Assembly: GCA_041480065.1 (NCBI GenBank)
Contig: JBGOZF010000012.1
Coordinates: forward strand, 13,105-77,104
DNA: 64,000 bases
Direction of reading: 5' to 3'
Origin: Fen-999 sp041480065
Lineage (GTDB): Bacteria; Pseudomonadota; Gammaproteobacteria; Burkholderiales; Rhodocyclaceae
The notes beneath the pieces were generated by a model, which was given only the letters and a program-made list of their open reading frames with translations, was not told the origin of the DNA and searched no databases. Shown piece after piece: positions 47,196-56,685 of this stretch (position 1 is the stretch's first letter; each line of letters starts with the position of its first letter). The position numbers and the translations under genes are program-made.

Positions 47196-48521
47196 ATGTC
47201 CCCTTCATCACGAAAGCGAACCGCTCTGCGCATCGCCGTGGTCAGCGTGCTGACGGCCTCGGTCGCCAGCCCGCTGGCGTGGTTCGTCGCCCTCAAGACC
47301 ACCGAAAAGAACATCGTCGCCCTGGCGGTGGAGGAATCGAGGCGATTGTTCCGTCATCAGGATTCCGCCAGCCTGGTGGGGCCGGATGCTTCGGAACATG
47401 CGGCGGCTGCCGCGACGATGATTTCCGGAGGCCTGTTCGACATCGCCGAGATCTACGACGGTGAGGGCCGCAAGCTGGCCGAAGCGTCGACGCCGGCCGG
47501 CGTGGCGGTGGAGGCGATGTTGCCGGCGCATCGGGCGCCGGGGAATCGGGATTCGGCCTACGAGAGCCTTCATGTCGATGGCGATCGCTGGGTGCTCAGG
47601 GTCTTCGTGCCCCTGCGCGATGTCGACAACGGCGCCAACGGCCCGGTCGCCGGCTACTTCGAGGGCGTGCGGGTCGTGCCCGACTGGCAGAAGTCCCAGA
47701 TCGTCGGCAACTCGCTGCAAGTGGCGGTGATGGTCTGCCTGGCTTCGGTCTTGTGCGGACTGGCGCTCTACCCGGTGGTCGTGCGTCTGTCGGCGGACAA
47801 CGAACGCAAGGCGCGCGAGGTACTCGACTCGCAGATCTCGATGATGGAAGCCCTCGGCCGCGCCATCGCCAAGCGGGATTCCGATACCGGCGCCCACAAC
47901 TACCGCGTGGCATGGATTGCGGCGCGCATCGGCGAAGAGATGGGCCTGGCCAGTACGGCGATGCAGGCCCTGATTGCGGGAAGCTTCCTGCACGACGTCG
48001 GCAAGATCGGCATCACCGACGCGATCCTGCTGAAGCCCGGCAAGCTGGATGACGAGGAGTTCTCGATCATGCGCGGCCACGTGCGGCAGGGCGAGGAAAT
48101 CGTCACCGGCGTCGGCTGGCTCGATGGCGCCAATGCGGTGGTCGCGGGGCATCACGAGAAATGGGACGGCTCCGGCTATCCGCGCCGGCTGTCGGGCAAC
48201 GACATCACGCTCGAGGCCAGGATATTCGCCGTCGCCGACGTCTTCGACGCCCTGTGCTCGAAGCGGCCGTACAAGGAGGCGATGAGCCTCGATGCGGCGA
48301 TGTCGGTCCTGGTCAGGGAGACGGGGACGCATTTCGATCCGGCGGTGATGGATGTGTTCCTGCCCATGGCGCGCGATATCTTCGACCGTCTGGAACACTG
48401 CACGGAAGACGATATCCGGGAGCTTCTCGACGAATGCGTGCGCCGACACTTCGGGACGGAGACCGGCGCGTCGTCCGCCGCCGCTAAGGCTCCCTTAAGG
48501 GATAGGCAGTACCTTAGCTAG
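47196..48521 (+). CDS. Membrane HD-GYP cyclic-di-GMP phosphodiesterase
   Basis: A 441-residue inner-membrane enzyme. Transmembrane helices at about 12-31 and 171-187 flank a periplasmic sensor domain. The HD-GYP domain has AKRDSDTGAHNYRVA, FLHDVGKIGI (HD at 265-266), GHHEKWDGSGYP (His319-His320; GYP 327-329) and AVADVFDALCSKRPYK. All metal-binding motifs look intact, so it should hydrolyse c-di-GMP. It follows the cytochrome genes in the same direction, separated by its own apparent promoter. Confidence 0.92.
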   Translation: MSPSSRKRTALRIAVVSVLTASVASPLAWFVALKTTEKNIVALAVEESRRLFRHQDSASLVGPDASEHAAAAATMISGGLFDIAEIYDGEGRKLAEASTPAGVAVEAMLPAHRAPGNRDSAYESLHVDGDRWVLRVFVPLRDVDNGANGPVAGYFEGVRVVPDWQKSQIVGNSLQVAVMVCLASVLCGLALYPVVVRLSADNERKAREVLDSQISMMEALGRAIAKRDSDTGAHNYRVAWIAARIGEEMGLASTAMQALIAGSFLHDVGKIGITDAILLKPGKLDDEEFSIMRGHVRQGEEIVTGVGWLDGANAVVAGHHEKWDGSGYPRRLSGNDITLEARIFAVADVFDALCSKRPYKEAMSLDAAMSVLVRETGTHFDPAVMDVFLPMARDIFDRLEHCTEDDIRELLDECVRRHFGTETGASSAAAKAPLRDRQYLS

Positions 48522-48539
48522 ATATCGCGAGTCCGAACG

Positions 48540-48962
48540 ATGGCAAGAGTCACCTGGATACCCGTTTTGCTGCTGGTCTTGGCAGCGACGCCGGCCATCG
48601 GCCACGATGACCTTTGGCGCATTGCCGAAGACAACGCCGCCTGGCGCAGCGAATGCGGTGTCTGTCACATGGCTTTCCCGCCCGGCATGCTGCCGGCCGA
48701 AGACTGGCAACTGATCATGCGCAAGCTGGACCGGCATTACGGCGCCGACGCCAGCCTCGACGAGCGGGTGCGTTCGGAAATCTCGGCTTTTCTCGAGCGC
48801 AATGGCAGCAAGGCGATGTTCTTCGGCAGCGGCGACGAGTTGCCGCGCATCACGGCCACCGGCTGGTTCGAGCGCAAGCACCAAGGTGCCATCCGCATGT
48901 GGCGCAAGGGCCGCGTCAAGTCGCTGGCCGATTGCCAGGCGTGTCACCCGGGGTCTGGCTAG
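48540..48962 (+). CDS. Small diheme cytochrome c (DHC family)
   Basis: A 140-residue exported protein: signal peptide ending near AIG-HDD, CGVCH at 39-43, and CQACH at 132-136 close to the C-terminus. The region between (FPPGMLPAEDWQLIMRKL) matches the DHC diheme family. Such proteins are periplasmic electron carriers often linked to membrane cytochromes b. It lies 18 bp after the HD-GYP gene and converges with the sensor kinase gene. Confidence 0.85.
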   Translation: MARVTWIPVLLLVLAATPAIGHDDLWRIAEDNAAWRSECGVCHMAFPPGMLPAEDWQLIMRKLDRHYGADASLDERVRSEISAFLERNGSKAMFFGSGDELPRITATGWFERKHQGAIRMWRKGRVKSLADCQACHPGSG

Positions 48963-48975
48963 GCTTGAACGGCCT

Positions 48976-50304
48976 TCAGGCGGGTATCGGCGTGAATCGC
49001 ACCCGCACGCACAGCCCCGGCCCATCGGGGTTGTCGGCGAGTTCCAGTTTGGCGGCGGCCAGTTCGACGATGCGGGCGACGATGGCCAGCCCGAGTCCGG
49101 AGCCGGATTCGGTGCTGCCGGGAATGCGGTAGAAGCGGTCGAGCACGCGCTGGCGTTTCTCGGGCGCAATGCCCGGCCCCTCGTCGGTCACTTCGATTAG
49201 GGCTTCGCCGGTCGGCGATGCGCCGGCGCGCACCCGCACGCGCCCGCCGGCCGGGCTGTAGCGGACCGCGTTGTCGACCAGGTTGCGCAGCATGACTGCC
49301 AGCAATGTCGGCTCGAAGTGAACCTCGGCCGTCGGTCCATCGACAAGTTCCAGACTCACCGATTTCGCGAGGGCGGCATTGGCTTCGACCGCCAGTATGT
49401 CGACGGCATGGTGGTGCAGATCGCAGGCGCTGAAGCGTCCGGCCAGGTTTTCGGCGTCGAGCCGGGCGAGGGTCAGCAACTGGTCGATCAGGTGGCTGGT
49501 GCGGTCGATCGCCACGACGACGCTGTCGAGAGCGACGGTCCGTTCGTCGTAGTTCTGACTGGCGCGGGCGACCTGGGCGTGAACCCGCATGGCTGCAAGC
49601 GGATTGCGCAGTTCGTGCGCTGCATCGGCAGTGAAGCGCCGCTCGCGCCACAGGGAATCGCCGACGCGCGACAGCAGGAGGTTGAGGCGGTCGAGAATCG
49701 GCACCAGTTCGCTCGGTGCCTCCGCGACCGGTATGTGCTCCAGCCGCTCCGGCGAACGGCTGCCGATGGAATCGGCCAGATGCGACAAAGGAGCCAGGGA
49801 CGACTTGATCAGAAACACCAAAGCCAGTGCCAGCATCGGCAGGGCAATGGCGATCGGCGTCATCAAGTGCCGCGCGAGCACGCGGCTGACGGCGAACCGT
49901 GCCTGGCGCGATTCGGCGACCTGAATCAGGTTCTGCTCGTCGTCGTCCCAGAGACTGTATACCCGCCAGTCGCCCTGGTCGGAGAAGCCCTTGTCGACCG
50001 GGGACAGCCGTGTTGTCGGCGCCGTTTCGGACCGCAGGGCGAGGCGCGAGCCGTTCTCCCAGATCTGGAATGCCACGTCGGCGACGTAGGGTGGCTTGGG
50101 CAGGTCGGCTTCCAGTTCGTGGGACTCGTGGCCGGCGAGCCCGGCCAGAAGGCTTGCGGTCTGGGCCAGTTCGTCGTCGAACAGTTGCTCGGCCTCGGAT
50201 ACGGCCGACTGCCAGGCCACAAGCGACAGGATCAGCCAGAAGATGCCAACCAGTGCCAGGGTGCCCGCCAGCAGCCGGGCATGCAGACTGGCCGGCCGCC
50301 TCAT
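48976..50304 (-). CDS. Sensor histidine kinase, QseC/PmrB-like
   Basis: A 442-residue two-transmembrane kinase (helices at about 12-32 and 150-168) with a periplasmic sensor domain, HAMP-like linker, HisKA with ADAAHELRNPLAAMR (His230), and HATPase motifs NLVDNAVRYSP, DEGPGIAPE and GSGLGLAIV. Its ATG overlaps the regulator stop by 4 bp. The signal sensed is unknown; proximity to cytochromes suggests, but does not show, a redox link. Confidence 0.92.
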   Translation of the reverse strand: MRRPASLHARLLAGTLALVGIFWLILSLVAWQSAVSEAEQLFDDELAQTASLLAGLAGHESHELEADLPKPPYVADVAFQIWENGSRLALRSETAPTTRLSPVDKGFSDQGDWRVYSLWDDDEQNLIQVAESRQARFAVSRVLARHLMTPIAIALPMLALALVFLIKSSLAPLSHLADSIGSRSPERLEHIPVAEAPSELVPILDRLNLLLSRVGDSLWRERRFTADAAHELRNPLAAMRVHAQVARASQNYDERTVALDSVVVAIDRTSHLIDQLLTLARLDAENLAGRFSACDLHHHAVDILAVEANAALAKSVSLELVDGPTAEVHFEPTLLAVMLRNLVDNAVRYSPAGGRVRVRAGASPTGEALIEVTDEGPGIAPEKRQRVLDRFYRIPGSTESGSGLGLAIVARIVELAAAKLELADNPDGPGLCVRVRFTPIPA

Positions 50305-50957
50305 TTCGGGATCAGGTAGCCGACGCCGCGCACGGTGCGGATCAGGTCGGGGGCCAGCTTGCGGCGCAGGTGATGGATGTGCACATCGAGGGCGTTCGAC
50401 TCGATTTCGGCGCCCCAGGGATACAGCGTCTCTTCCAGTCGGCTGCGGGTCAGCGCGCGGCCGGCGTTGAGCAGGAGCTGTTCCAGCAGCGCGAACTCGC
50501 GCGGCGACAAGTCGACCGGCTTGCCCTGGTATTCCACCGTCCGGGCAGCCTGATCGAGCGCCAATTCGCCGTGTTCGAAGCGGGAACTGGTGATGCCCAC
50601 CGAGCGGCGGACCAGCGCGCGCAGCCGGGCCGCCAACTCGCCGAGATCGCAGGGTTTGACCAGGTAGTCGTCGGCGCCGCTGTCGAGCCCGCTGATGACA
50701 TCCTGTTGGCTGTCGCGGGCCGTCAAAATCAGCACCGGCACCGCTTGCTTCTCGCGCCGCAGGTGACGCAGCAGATCGAGGCCGGACATGCGCGGCAGGC
50801 CCAGGTCGAGCACGACGGCCGAAAACTGTTCGGCGCGAAGCGCGTCCAGGGCGGGTTGGCCGTCGCGCACCCATTCCGCCGAGAAGCCCGCAAGTCGCAA
50901 TCCGGCCAGCAGTCCTTCGCCGAGCAAGGGGTCATCCTCGACGATCATGATGCGCAT
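50301..50957 (-). CDS. OmpR/PhoB-type response regulator, QseB-like
   Basis: A 218-residue regulator. The receiver has MIVEDDPLL, phospho-Asp51 in VLDLGLPRMSG, and Lys in DDYLVKPCDL. The C-terminal winged helix has LSPREFALLEQLLLN, WGAEIESNALDVHIHHLRRKL and IRTVRGVGYLIP. It starts at MRIMIVEDD, and its stop overlaps the kinase start. It forms a complete two-component system with that kinase. Confidence 0.94.
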   Translation of the reverse strand: MRIMIVEDDPLLGEGLLAGLRLAGFSAEWVRDGQPALDALRAEQFSAVVLDLGLPRMSGLDLLRHLRREKQAVPVLILTARDSQQDVISGLDSGADDYLVKPCDLGELAARLRALVRRSVGITSSRFEHGELALDQAARTVEYQGKPVDLSPREFALLEQLLLNAGRALTRSRLEETLYPWGAEIESNALDVHIHHLRRKLAPDLIRTVRGVGYLIPK

Positions 50958-50977
50958 GGTGGTCGCGGGAGTAGGGT

Positions 50978-51649
50978 TCAGGCGCCGCCGGCGTCGGGCC
51001 AGGGGATGACGTAGAACAGCACGGCGAAGAAGTGCAGCGCGCTGCCGAGCAGCACGAAGCCATGCCATATCGCGTGGTGGTAAGGCAGCCGTCGCCACCG
51101 GTAGAAGATGACGCCGGCCGTGTAGACGAGGCCGCCGCCCGCCAGCAACGCGAGGCCGCCGGGCGCGAGATGCTCCATCAGCGGCCGTGTTGCCACGACC
51201 ATGGTCCAGCCCATGGCGACGTAGAGGCCGACGACCACGCCGTGCAGGCGTCCCTTCAGCAGCAGTCGCAGCGCGATGCCGACGACCGCCAGGCCCCAGA
51301 TGACGCCGAACAGCGACCAGCCCCATGCCCCGTGCAGGCTGACCAGCGTGAAGGGCGTGTAAGTGCCGGCGATGAGCAGAAAGATCGCCGAGTGGTCGAG
51401 TGCGCGCAGGACACGCTTCACCCGCTCGATCTGGATGCTGTGGTAGAGCGTCGACGTCGTGTAGCAGAGAACCAGGGCAGCGCCGAAGATGCTGCATGCG
51501 ACGACATGCCAGGCATTGCCGTTGTGGGCGGCGAAAGCCGTCAGCACCGCAAGGCCGGCGACGGCCAACACGATGCCCGTGCCATGGGTGACGCTGTTGG
51601 CGATTTCCTCGCCGATGGAGTAGCGGGGCAGGGCGGGCAGATGGGCCAC
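50978..51649 (-). CDS. Hemolysin III (YqfA/PAQR) family membrane protein
   Basis: A 223-residue seven-helix membrane protein. Family motifs: IANSVTHGTGIVLA near the N-terminus, STLYHS, LDHSAIFLLIAGTYTPF and HAIWHGFVLLGSALHFFAV. The conserved His/Asp/Ser residues form a putative metal site. PAQR-type proteins may act as lipid hydrolases; hemolytic activity is not implied. It starts with GTG at 51649 and lies between two signalling operons. Confidence 0.9.
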   Translation of the reverse strand: MAHLPALPRYSIGEEIANSVTHGTGIVLAVAGLAVLTAFAAHNGNAWHVVACSIFGAALVLCYTTSTLYHSIQIERVKRVLRALDHSAIFLLIAGTYTPFTLVSLHGAWGWSLFGVIWGLAVVGIALRLLLKGRLHGVVVGLYVAMGWTMVVATRPLMEHLAPGGLALLAGGGLVYTAGVIFYRWRRLPYHHAIWHGFVLLGSALHFFAVLFYVIPWPDAGGA

Positions 51650-51696
51650 GGCGAATCCCGGAAGTGCAACGAAGGTAATAGTCTAATCGAATGGCG

Positions 51697-52446
51697 CTAC
51701 ATCTGCCTGAACTGGTGGGCATGGCTGCGGCTCACCGCCACCGGCGTGTCGCCGCCGCGCAGATCGAGCCAGAGCCGGCCCATGAGATCGCGGCGTACCT
51801 GGTGGATCGCGGCCACGCGGACCAGCGTGCCGCGATGCACGCGCCAGAAGGCCTCCGGGTCGAGTTGCTGCTCGAGTTCCTTGAGCGGCACTCGGATCAG
51901 CCACTGGCGCTCGCCGGCGAATACGGTCGTGTACTTGTCCATCGCCTCGAAGCGGTCCACGTGGGCAACGTCGATCAACTGCACCGCATCGGCGTCGCCC
52001 ACGCGCAGCCAGCGCAGCGCCCTTGGCTGGTCGGGCTTGTCCAGTCGGTCGATCAGTTGACGCAGCAGGTCGGTCTGATCGACGCGCGATGGGCTGCTGC
52101 CCAATCTGGCCATCGCCTTCGCCAGCCGTTCGGCGGTGACCGGCTTCAGCAGGTAATCGACGGCGGCCTGCTCGAAGGCCTGCACCGCGAATTCGTCGTA
52201 GGCGGTGATGAAGACGACGCGACAGGGCTGCGTCAGGCGCGCCGCCACTTCGAGGCCCGAAAGGCCCGGCATGCGGATGTCGAGCAGCGCCGCGTCGGGC
52301 CTTCGGCGTTCGATTTCCGCGAGCGCCGTCTCGCCGTCGGCCGCCTCGGCGATGATCTCGGCATCGGGTGCGACTTCGGCCAGCAGCCGCCGCAGCCAGG
52401 CACGCAGCGGCGGTTCGTCGTCAGCGATGATCAGGCGCAGGCTCAT
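51697..52446 (-). CDS. LytTR response regulator, AlgR-like
   Basis: A 249-residue regulator. The receiver has IIADDEPPLRAWLRRLL, phospho-Asp56 in ALLDIRMPGLSG, and VDYLLKPV. The C-terminal LytTR DNA-binding domain (about 145-249) includes VDRFEAMDKYTTVF, LKELEQQLDPEAFWRVHRGTLV and AVSRSHAHQF. It overlaps the LytS-type kinase gene by 26 bp and ends the six-gene leftward operon, so it probably controls that operon. Confidence 0.92.
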   Translation of the reverse strand: MSLRLIIADDEPPLRAWLRRLLAEVAPDAEIIAEAADGETALAEIERRRPDAALLDIRMPGLSGLEVAARLTQPCRVVFITAYDEFAVQAFEQAAVDYLLKPVTAERLAKAMARLGSSPSRVDQTDLLRQLIDRLDKPDQPRALRWLRVGDADAVQLIDVAHVDRFEAMDKYTTVFAGERQWLIRVPLKELEQQLDPEAFWRVHRGTLVRVAAIHQVRRDLMGRLWLDLRGGDTPVAVSRSHAHQFRQM

Positions 52447-53467
52447 GGAGTTTGAAGGGTAACCGAATCCTGGCCGTCAGGCCGCCGCCTTCGCGCGGTT
52501 CCAGCTCGAGCGCCGCTCCCTCGCCATGGCAGGCGCGCAGCCGCTCGCGCACGTTGGCGAGGCCGATGCCCTCTTGTGCGCCGGGGGCGAAGACGCAGCC
52601 TGAGTTCTCCACTTCGACGACCAGCATGTCGCTGCCCCGGCAGCGGATGCTCAGTTCGCCGCCCGCCGGCGCCGGCTCGATGCCGTGGCGGATGGCGTTC
52701 TCCACCAGCGGCTGCACCAGCAGCGGCGGCAGGCGCGTGTCCAGCGTGTCCGGCTCTGCGTCGACGTGCCAGCGCAGCCGCTCGCCCATGCGCACGGCCA
52801 TGATGCCGAGATAGGCGCGCAGCAATTCCAGTTCCTCGCCGAGCGTGACCTCGGACTGGCGAGTGCGCGCCAGCGATACGCGCAAAAGCGCGGTGAGGTC
52901 GAGAAGCATGCCGCGCGCCGCGGCCGGGTCGGTGTCGATGAGGCCGACAACGTTCGATAGCGTATTGAACAGGAAGTGCGGCTCGATCTGCGCCTGCAAC
53001 AGTGCCAGTTCCGTGCGCGTTGTCAGAGCCTCCTGTTCGCTGCGGCGCAGCCGTTCCGCCCGCGCTTCCGCCTGGGCTTCGAGCATGCACGCTTCGTCGT
53101 GGAAGTGCCAGACGGCAAGGATGCCGAAGATCAGTACTGTGGCGGTTGTGATCAATGCAACATCGGGGTAGGCCTGCAGCACCTCGTCGAGCGTGAGGCC
53201 CTTGACCCAGGTGGCAAGCGCGAAACCGACGAAGCCCCCCAGTGGAATGCTGAGTGCGGCGTTGCCCCAGCCTGGCCGCGGCTGGTCAAAGAGCTGGCAG
53301 GAACCGCGCATGGCGGCGTAGATGGCAAGACCAACGAACTGCGTGTAGATGAGATTGGTCGACAGGCTGTAGCTGGTCACGGCCGTCAGGTACAGCCCGA
53401 CGGCCGTGTTGTACGCCAGCGCCAACCCCAGTTCCTGTAGCAATTTGGCCAGCGGCATCCGGGTCAT
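52421..53467 (-). CDS. LytS/AlgZ-type sensor histidine kinase
   Basis: A 348-residue membrane kinase: about four transmembrane helices in the first 120 residues, then a His_kinase domain with LLQAQIEPHFLFNTLSNV (His164) and a HATPase with LPPLLVQPLVENAIRHGIEP and GIGLANVRERL. An ATG at 53467 is used; an alternative at 53503 would overlap the barrel gene by 22 bp. It pairs with the AlgR-like regulator. Position behind a transporter and outer-membrane barrel suggests envelope sensing. Confidence 0.9.
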   Translation of the reverse strand: MTRMPLAKLLQELGLALAYNTAVGLYLTAVTSYSLSTNLIYTQFVGLAIYAAMRGSCQLFDQPRPGWGNAALSIPLGGFVGFALATWVKGLTLDEVLQAYPDVALITTATVLIFGILAVWHFHDEACMLEAQAEARAERLRRSEQEALTTRTELALLQAQIEPHFLFNTLSNVVGLIDTDPAAARGMLLDLTALLRVSLARTRQSEVTLGEELELLRAYLGIMAVRMGERLRWHVDAEPDTLDTRLPPLLVQPLVENAIRHGIEPAPAGGELSIRCRGSDMLVVEVENSGCVFAPGAQEGIGLANVRERLRACHGEGAALELEPREGGGLTARIRLPFKLHEPAPDHR

Positions 53468-53481
53468 AGCGTGAACAGGCC

Positions 53482-54708
53482 CTAGAACATTGCCAAGCGC
53501 CATTCGGCCCAGAGCGAGCGCCGGATCGGCGCCTGGGCGTAAGCGGAATCGGCGGCGCCGCCGAGCTGGCGCAGGCCGAAGGATACACGCTGGCGATTGC
53601 CTTCGAGGCTGGCACCGACCGTTGTTGCCAGACCGCGGTCGCGTGGCGTGATCAGAAGTTCCGCGTAGGGCTTAAAGCCATCGCGATCGTCATAGGAGAG
53701 GCGAGCCAACAGGTTCTCGCGCAAGAGATTGGTCGTCAGGTAGGCCTGGCTGGACCATGCGATGTTGCCGTCGATGGCAGTGCTTGGCGCGAATGCGGCC
53801 GCAGCGCGCTGGCGCGCCGTGAGGGCATCGAGGCGCTGCCAGTCGGCGCGGCGCCAGGCGTCGCCGTCGTACCAGGCCTCGACGAGCATGCTCCAGCCGG
53901 ACTCGCCGGTCCATTGCGCGCCGGCAACGGCCTTGAGGCTGTTGCGCCTGAGTGTTTCGGCGGTCGGGTCCGCGCTCGCGAGCAGGCTGTTGTTGTCGAC
54001 CAGTGGGTTGAGGCGTAGCCGGTAGCGTTGCGAGTACAGCGCTGCCGCGTAGATCGACCACTCGTCGCCGATCACGTGTGTGGCGCCGGCGCCCACTTCC
54101 ACACCACGACGGCTCGATAGCCGCGCGACAGCGTGCAGGTCGTCACCGCCGGCGAGCCGGTACCAGTGCAGCGCCAGGGCCGAGTCGTCGGCGTCGGTGT
54201 CACCGCGCCCCCGGCCGGGGCGTACCCAGGCCAAGGTCAGAGCATCGGTGGCGGTGAAGCGCTCGACGACCATGAGCGGCTGGCCGACCAGCGGCGGCGG
54301 ATTGATGCTGCGGCGGTTCTCCCGTTGGACGACGTCGAGCGGCTTGAAGCCGAAGCCGACGCCCCAGGACAGCACCTTCTTGCCCGCCGTCCAGCCGAGG
54401 CCGGGCGCGAGTTCGCCATCGTAGTAGAACTGGTTGGCGATGCCGTGGTACTCCGGTCGCGCAGCCTCGGCCACCTGCTGGCGCAGGATGCCCTGAGCAT
54501 TGAAGCCACCTTCCTGCACGCGCAGCTCGATGTCCTGGCGCGAAGCGCGATGGGGCAGCGCGACCGTCGGCGGGCCGACGAAGTAAGGGCTCGCCGCGTT
54601 GTCGCTCAGCAACTCGGGCGCCACGCTGACCGCGCCATGGAACTCCCAGGCACCGGCGGCGCCAGCCCAGGCGCAGAGCAGCAAGGCGGCGCCTGTCCTG
54701 GCTACCAT
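53482..54708 (-). CDS. Predicted outer-membrane beta-barrel protein (DUF1302-like)
   Basis: A 408-residue exported protein: signal peptide ending near AGA-WEF, alternating beta strands rich in Trp/Tyr/Arg, and a C-terminal Phe (WRLAMF) typical of BAM substrates. The segment GKKVLSWGVGFGFKPLDVV resembles DUF1302-type barrels found beside LolA-like proteins. It overlaps the LolA-like gene by 7 bp. The ligand is unknown; the operon suggests it receives lipid or another hydrophobic cargo. Confidence 0.75.
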   Translation of the reverse strand: MVARTGAALLLCAWAGAAGAWEFHGAVSVAPELLSDNAASPYFVGPPTVALPHRASRQDIELRVQEGGFNAQGILRQQVAEAARPEYHGIANQFYYDGELAPGLGWTAGKKVLSWGVGFGFKPLDVVQRENRRSINPPPLVGQPLMVVERFTATDALTLAWVRPGRGRGDTDADDSALALHWYRLAGGDDLHAVARLSSRRGVEVGAGATHVIGDEWSIYAAALYSQRYRLRLNPLVDNNSLLASADPTAETLRRNSLKAVAGAQWTGESGWSMLVEAWYDGDAWRRADWQRLDALTARQRAAAAFAPSTAIDGNIAWSSQAYLTTNLLRENLLARLSYDDRDGFKPYAELLITPRDRGLATTVGASLEGNRQRVSFGLRQLGGAADSAYAQAPIRRSLWAEWRLAMF

Positions 54709-55481
54709 CCCGTAAGCGTATTGCGCACCAGAGCCGCCGGGTTGAAGAACTCGTCGGGCGCCTCCTTGGCGACGATGCTGCGGTAGCGGATCACCGTGCG
54801 CCGGTTCGGCTGGATGTCGTCGAGCAAAAGCATGGCCATGATGCGCGGCTGGCCATCGACCGACTTCGGCGCGTACCAGGCTTCCTTGGCGCGCTTGCCC
54901 GAGCCGACGTAGAGGTCGGCCTTGACCGGCATGCGGCTCGTCTTCTCCAGCAGCAGATCGACGCGGGCGTAGGTGACGCCGTTGCGGGCGGCGGCGAGAT
55001 CCAGGCGCAGGCAGCGGCGCGGTTTTGTGGCCGCCGCGAGTTCCGGGAAATCGGCCGGCGGCGCCGGGCAGTCGACTTCGCCGACCATCTGGCCGTCGTA
55101 GTCTTCGCTCCAGGTCATGTTGGCGATGTCGCCGGTGGAAGCCTCGCCGAGCAGCTTCTGCGTCGCGGTGATGCGCAGCGGGCGCTGGCTCTCAGGCATC
55201 AAGAGCCAGAACTGGTCGGCCAGCATCAGCACCTTCTGGCCGATCTCGCTGGGCGACTTCATCAGCACCAGCGAACGCCGGCCGGGCTTCACATACACCG
55301 TGTAGAGCCGCTCCTTGTCGAGCGCGTTGTTCTTGTAGAGCTCGACATGGGTTTCCACGCGCACCGATTCGGCCGGCAGGCGGAAGGCGTCCGCCTGCTT
55401 GAGCAGGGGTGCGATGCTGTCGGCGGCCATGGCATTCCTGGCGGCCAGGACGACGAGGGCCACGAAAATGAACCTACACAT
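54702..55481 (-). CDS. LolA-like periplasmic protein (outer-membrane lipoprotein-sorting family)
   Basis: A 259-residue exported protein: signal peptide ending near AMA-ADS, then a beta-sheet-rich fold with ESVRVETHVELY, YTVYVKPGRRSLVLMKSP, FWLLMPESQRPLRIT and the late DELF-type segment KEAPDEFFNPAALVR. This matches the outer-membrane lipoprotein-sorting family (LolA-like, PF17131 type) more than LolA itself. It is overlapped by both neighbours (8 bp and 7 bp) and is the likely periplasmic shuttle between permease and barrel. Confidence 0.8.
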   Translation of the reverse strand: MCRFIFVALVVLAARNAMAADSIAPLLKQADAFRLPAESVRVETHVELYKNNALDKERLYTVYVKPGRRSLVLMKSPSEIGQKVLMLADQFWLLMPESQRPLRITATQKLLGEASTGDIANMTWSEDYDGQMVGEVDCPAPPADFPELAAATKPRRCLRLDLAAARNGVTYARVDLLLEKTSRMPVKADLYVGSGKRAKEAWYAPKSVDGQPRIMAMLLLDDIQPNRRTVIRYRSIVAKEAPDEFFNPAALVRNTLTGW

Positions 55482-56685
55482 GGGCGAGTGCCTCCACGAT
55501 TGGCTTGCGAGCCGCCTTGCGGCTGACTACCCAGGCTGCGACGGCGCAGAGGACGATGATGGCGGCATCGACGATCAGGTATAGCGGCAGCGAGGCATTC
55601 ACCAGCAGAGGATAGCCGATCGAGCGTCCCGGCGGCGGCGGCATCTGCAGGCCCATGTGTGGCGAGGCCAGCACCACGGCGCCGGCCAGCAAGGTGCCGG
55701 CGGCGGCGCCGATGACGCCGATCAGCGCGCCTTCGCGCAGGAACTGGCCGACGATCTCCTCGGGCAGGGCGCCTAGCGCCCGCAGCGTGCCGATCTCGCG
55801 CGTGCGTTCGACCACGGCCATGGCCAGCGTGTTGGCCACGGAGAAAAGCACCAGCGTGGCGATGATCAGGCCGAGCAGGCCGAAGACGCGGTCGTAGAGG
55901 CCGCGCACCGAATCGTAGTAGAACGCCTGCTCCCACCACGGCTTGTAGGCATGGGCGGCATCGGCTGCGGCAAGCTTCTCGTAGGCCGCAGGCACGGCGT
56001 CGATGCTGTCGAGGTAGACGGAAAGCGTGCTGACGCGCTCGCTCATCAAGAGGTGCTGGGCGGCGGCGACCGGCGTGTAGACCAGACGCTTGTCCACTTC
56101 GCGCCAGCCGGTGGAGACGATGCCGGTCACCATCACGTCGACGGCGTTGATGCCGCCCGAGGTGGTGGTGGCGAGCAGTGTCAGGCCGCTGCCGGGCTTG
56201 GCGTTGAGGCTCTTGGCAAGGTCGGCGCCGAGCAGCACGGCGGGCAGCGTGCCCTCCGGAGCGGCGAAGGTGCCCTCCACCAGCTTCAGAAACTGTCCGC
56301 GCACCTGGGCTTCGGCCACCACATCGGCACCGATACCGAGGAAGATCACCGACTTGTCGCCGTTGGAGATGAGCCCCGACAGTGATACGCGCGGCAGCAC
56401 GCGGCGCACGTGTGGATCGGACTTCAGCTTGGCGGCGAGTTGCTGGTAGTCGTCGATGCCGTATTGCATCGGCGTTTCCTCGTCGCGCGTGAAATACTCC
56501 TTGCCGGCGATCGTGATATGGCCGAACTCACGAGCGGAGCTGTCGCGCAGCATATCGTAGGTGTAGAGCGCGAAGCCGCTGGCGACCAGCACCGACATGC
56601 AGCCGACGGTGGCGATCAGAATGGTGACCAGCGAACGGCGCCGGTTGCGCAGCACGTTGCGCCAGGCAAGACGCAGGGCCATCAT
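55474..56685 (-). CDS. ABC transporter permease, FtsX/LolE/MacB-like
   Basis: A 403-residue permease: N-terminal WRNVLRNRRRSLVTILIAT helix, a periplasmic MacB_PCD-type domain (about 45-270), and three C-terminal helices including LVLFSVANTLAMAVVERTREIGTLRALGA, the FtsX coupling-helix signature. Only one permease gene is present, so a homodimer is expected. ATG at 56685 overlaps the ATPase stop (ATGA). Family members extrude lipoproteins, peptides or drugs, or act mechanically on envelope partners. Confidence 0.88.
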   Translation of the reverse strand: MMALRLAWRNVLRNRRRSLVTILIATVGCMSVLVASGFALYTYDMLRDSSAREFGHITIAGKEYFTRDEETPMQYGIDDYQQLAAKLKSDPHVRRVLPRVSLSGLISNGDKSVIFLGIGADVVAEAQVRGQFLKLVEGTFAAPEGTLPAVLLGADLAKSLNAKPGSGLTLLATTTSGGINAVDVMVTGIVSTGWREVDKRLVYTPVAAAQHLLMSERVSTLSVYLDSIDAVPAAYEKLAAADAAHAYKPWWEQAFYYDSVRGLYDRVFGLLGLIIATLVLFSVANTLAMAVVERTREIGTLRALGALPEEIVGQFLREGALIGVIGAAAGTLLAGAVVLASPHMGLQMPPPPGRSIGYPLLVNASLPLYLIVDAAIIVLCAVAAWVVSRKAARKPIVEALAHV

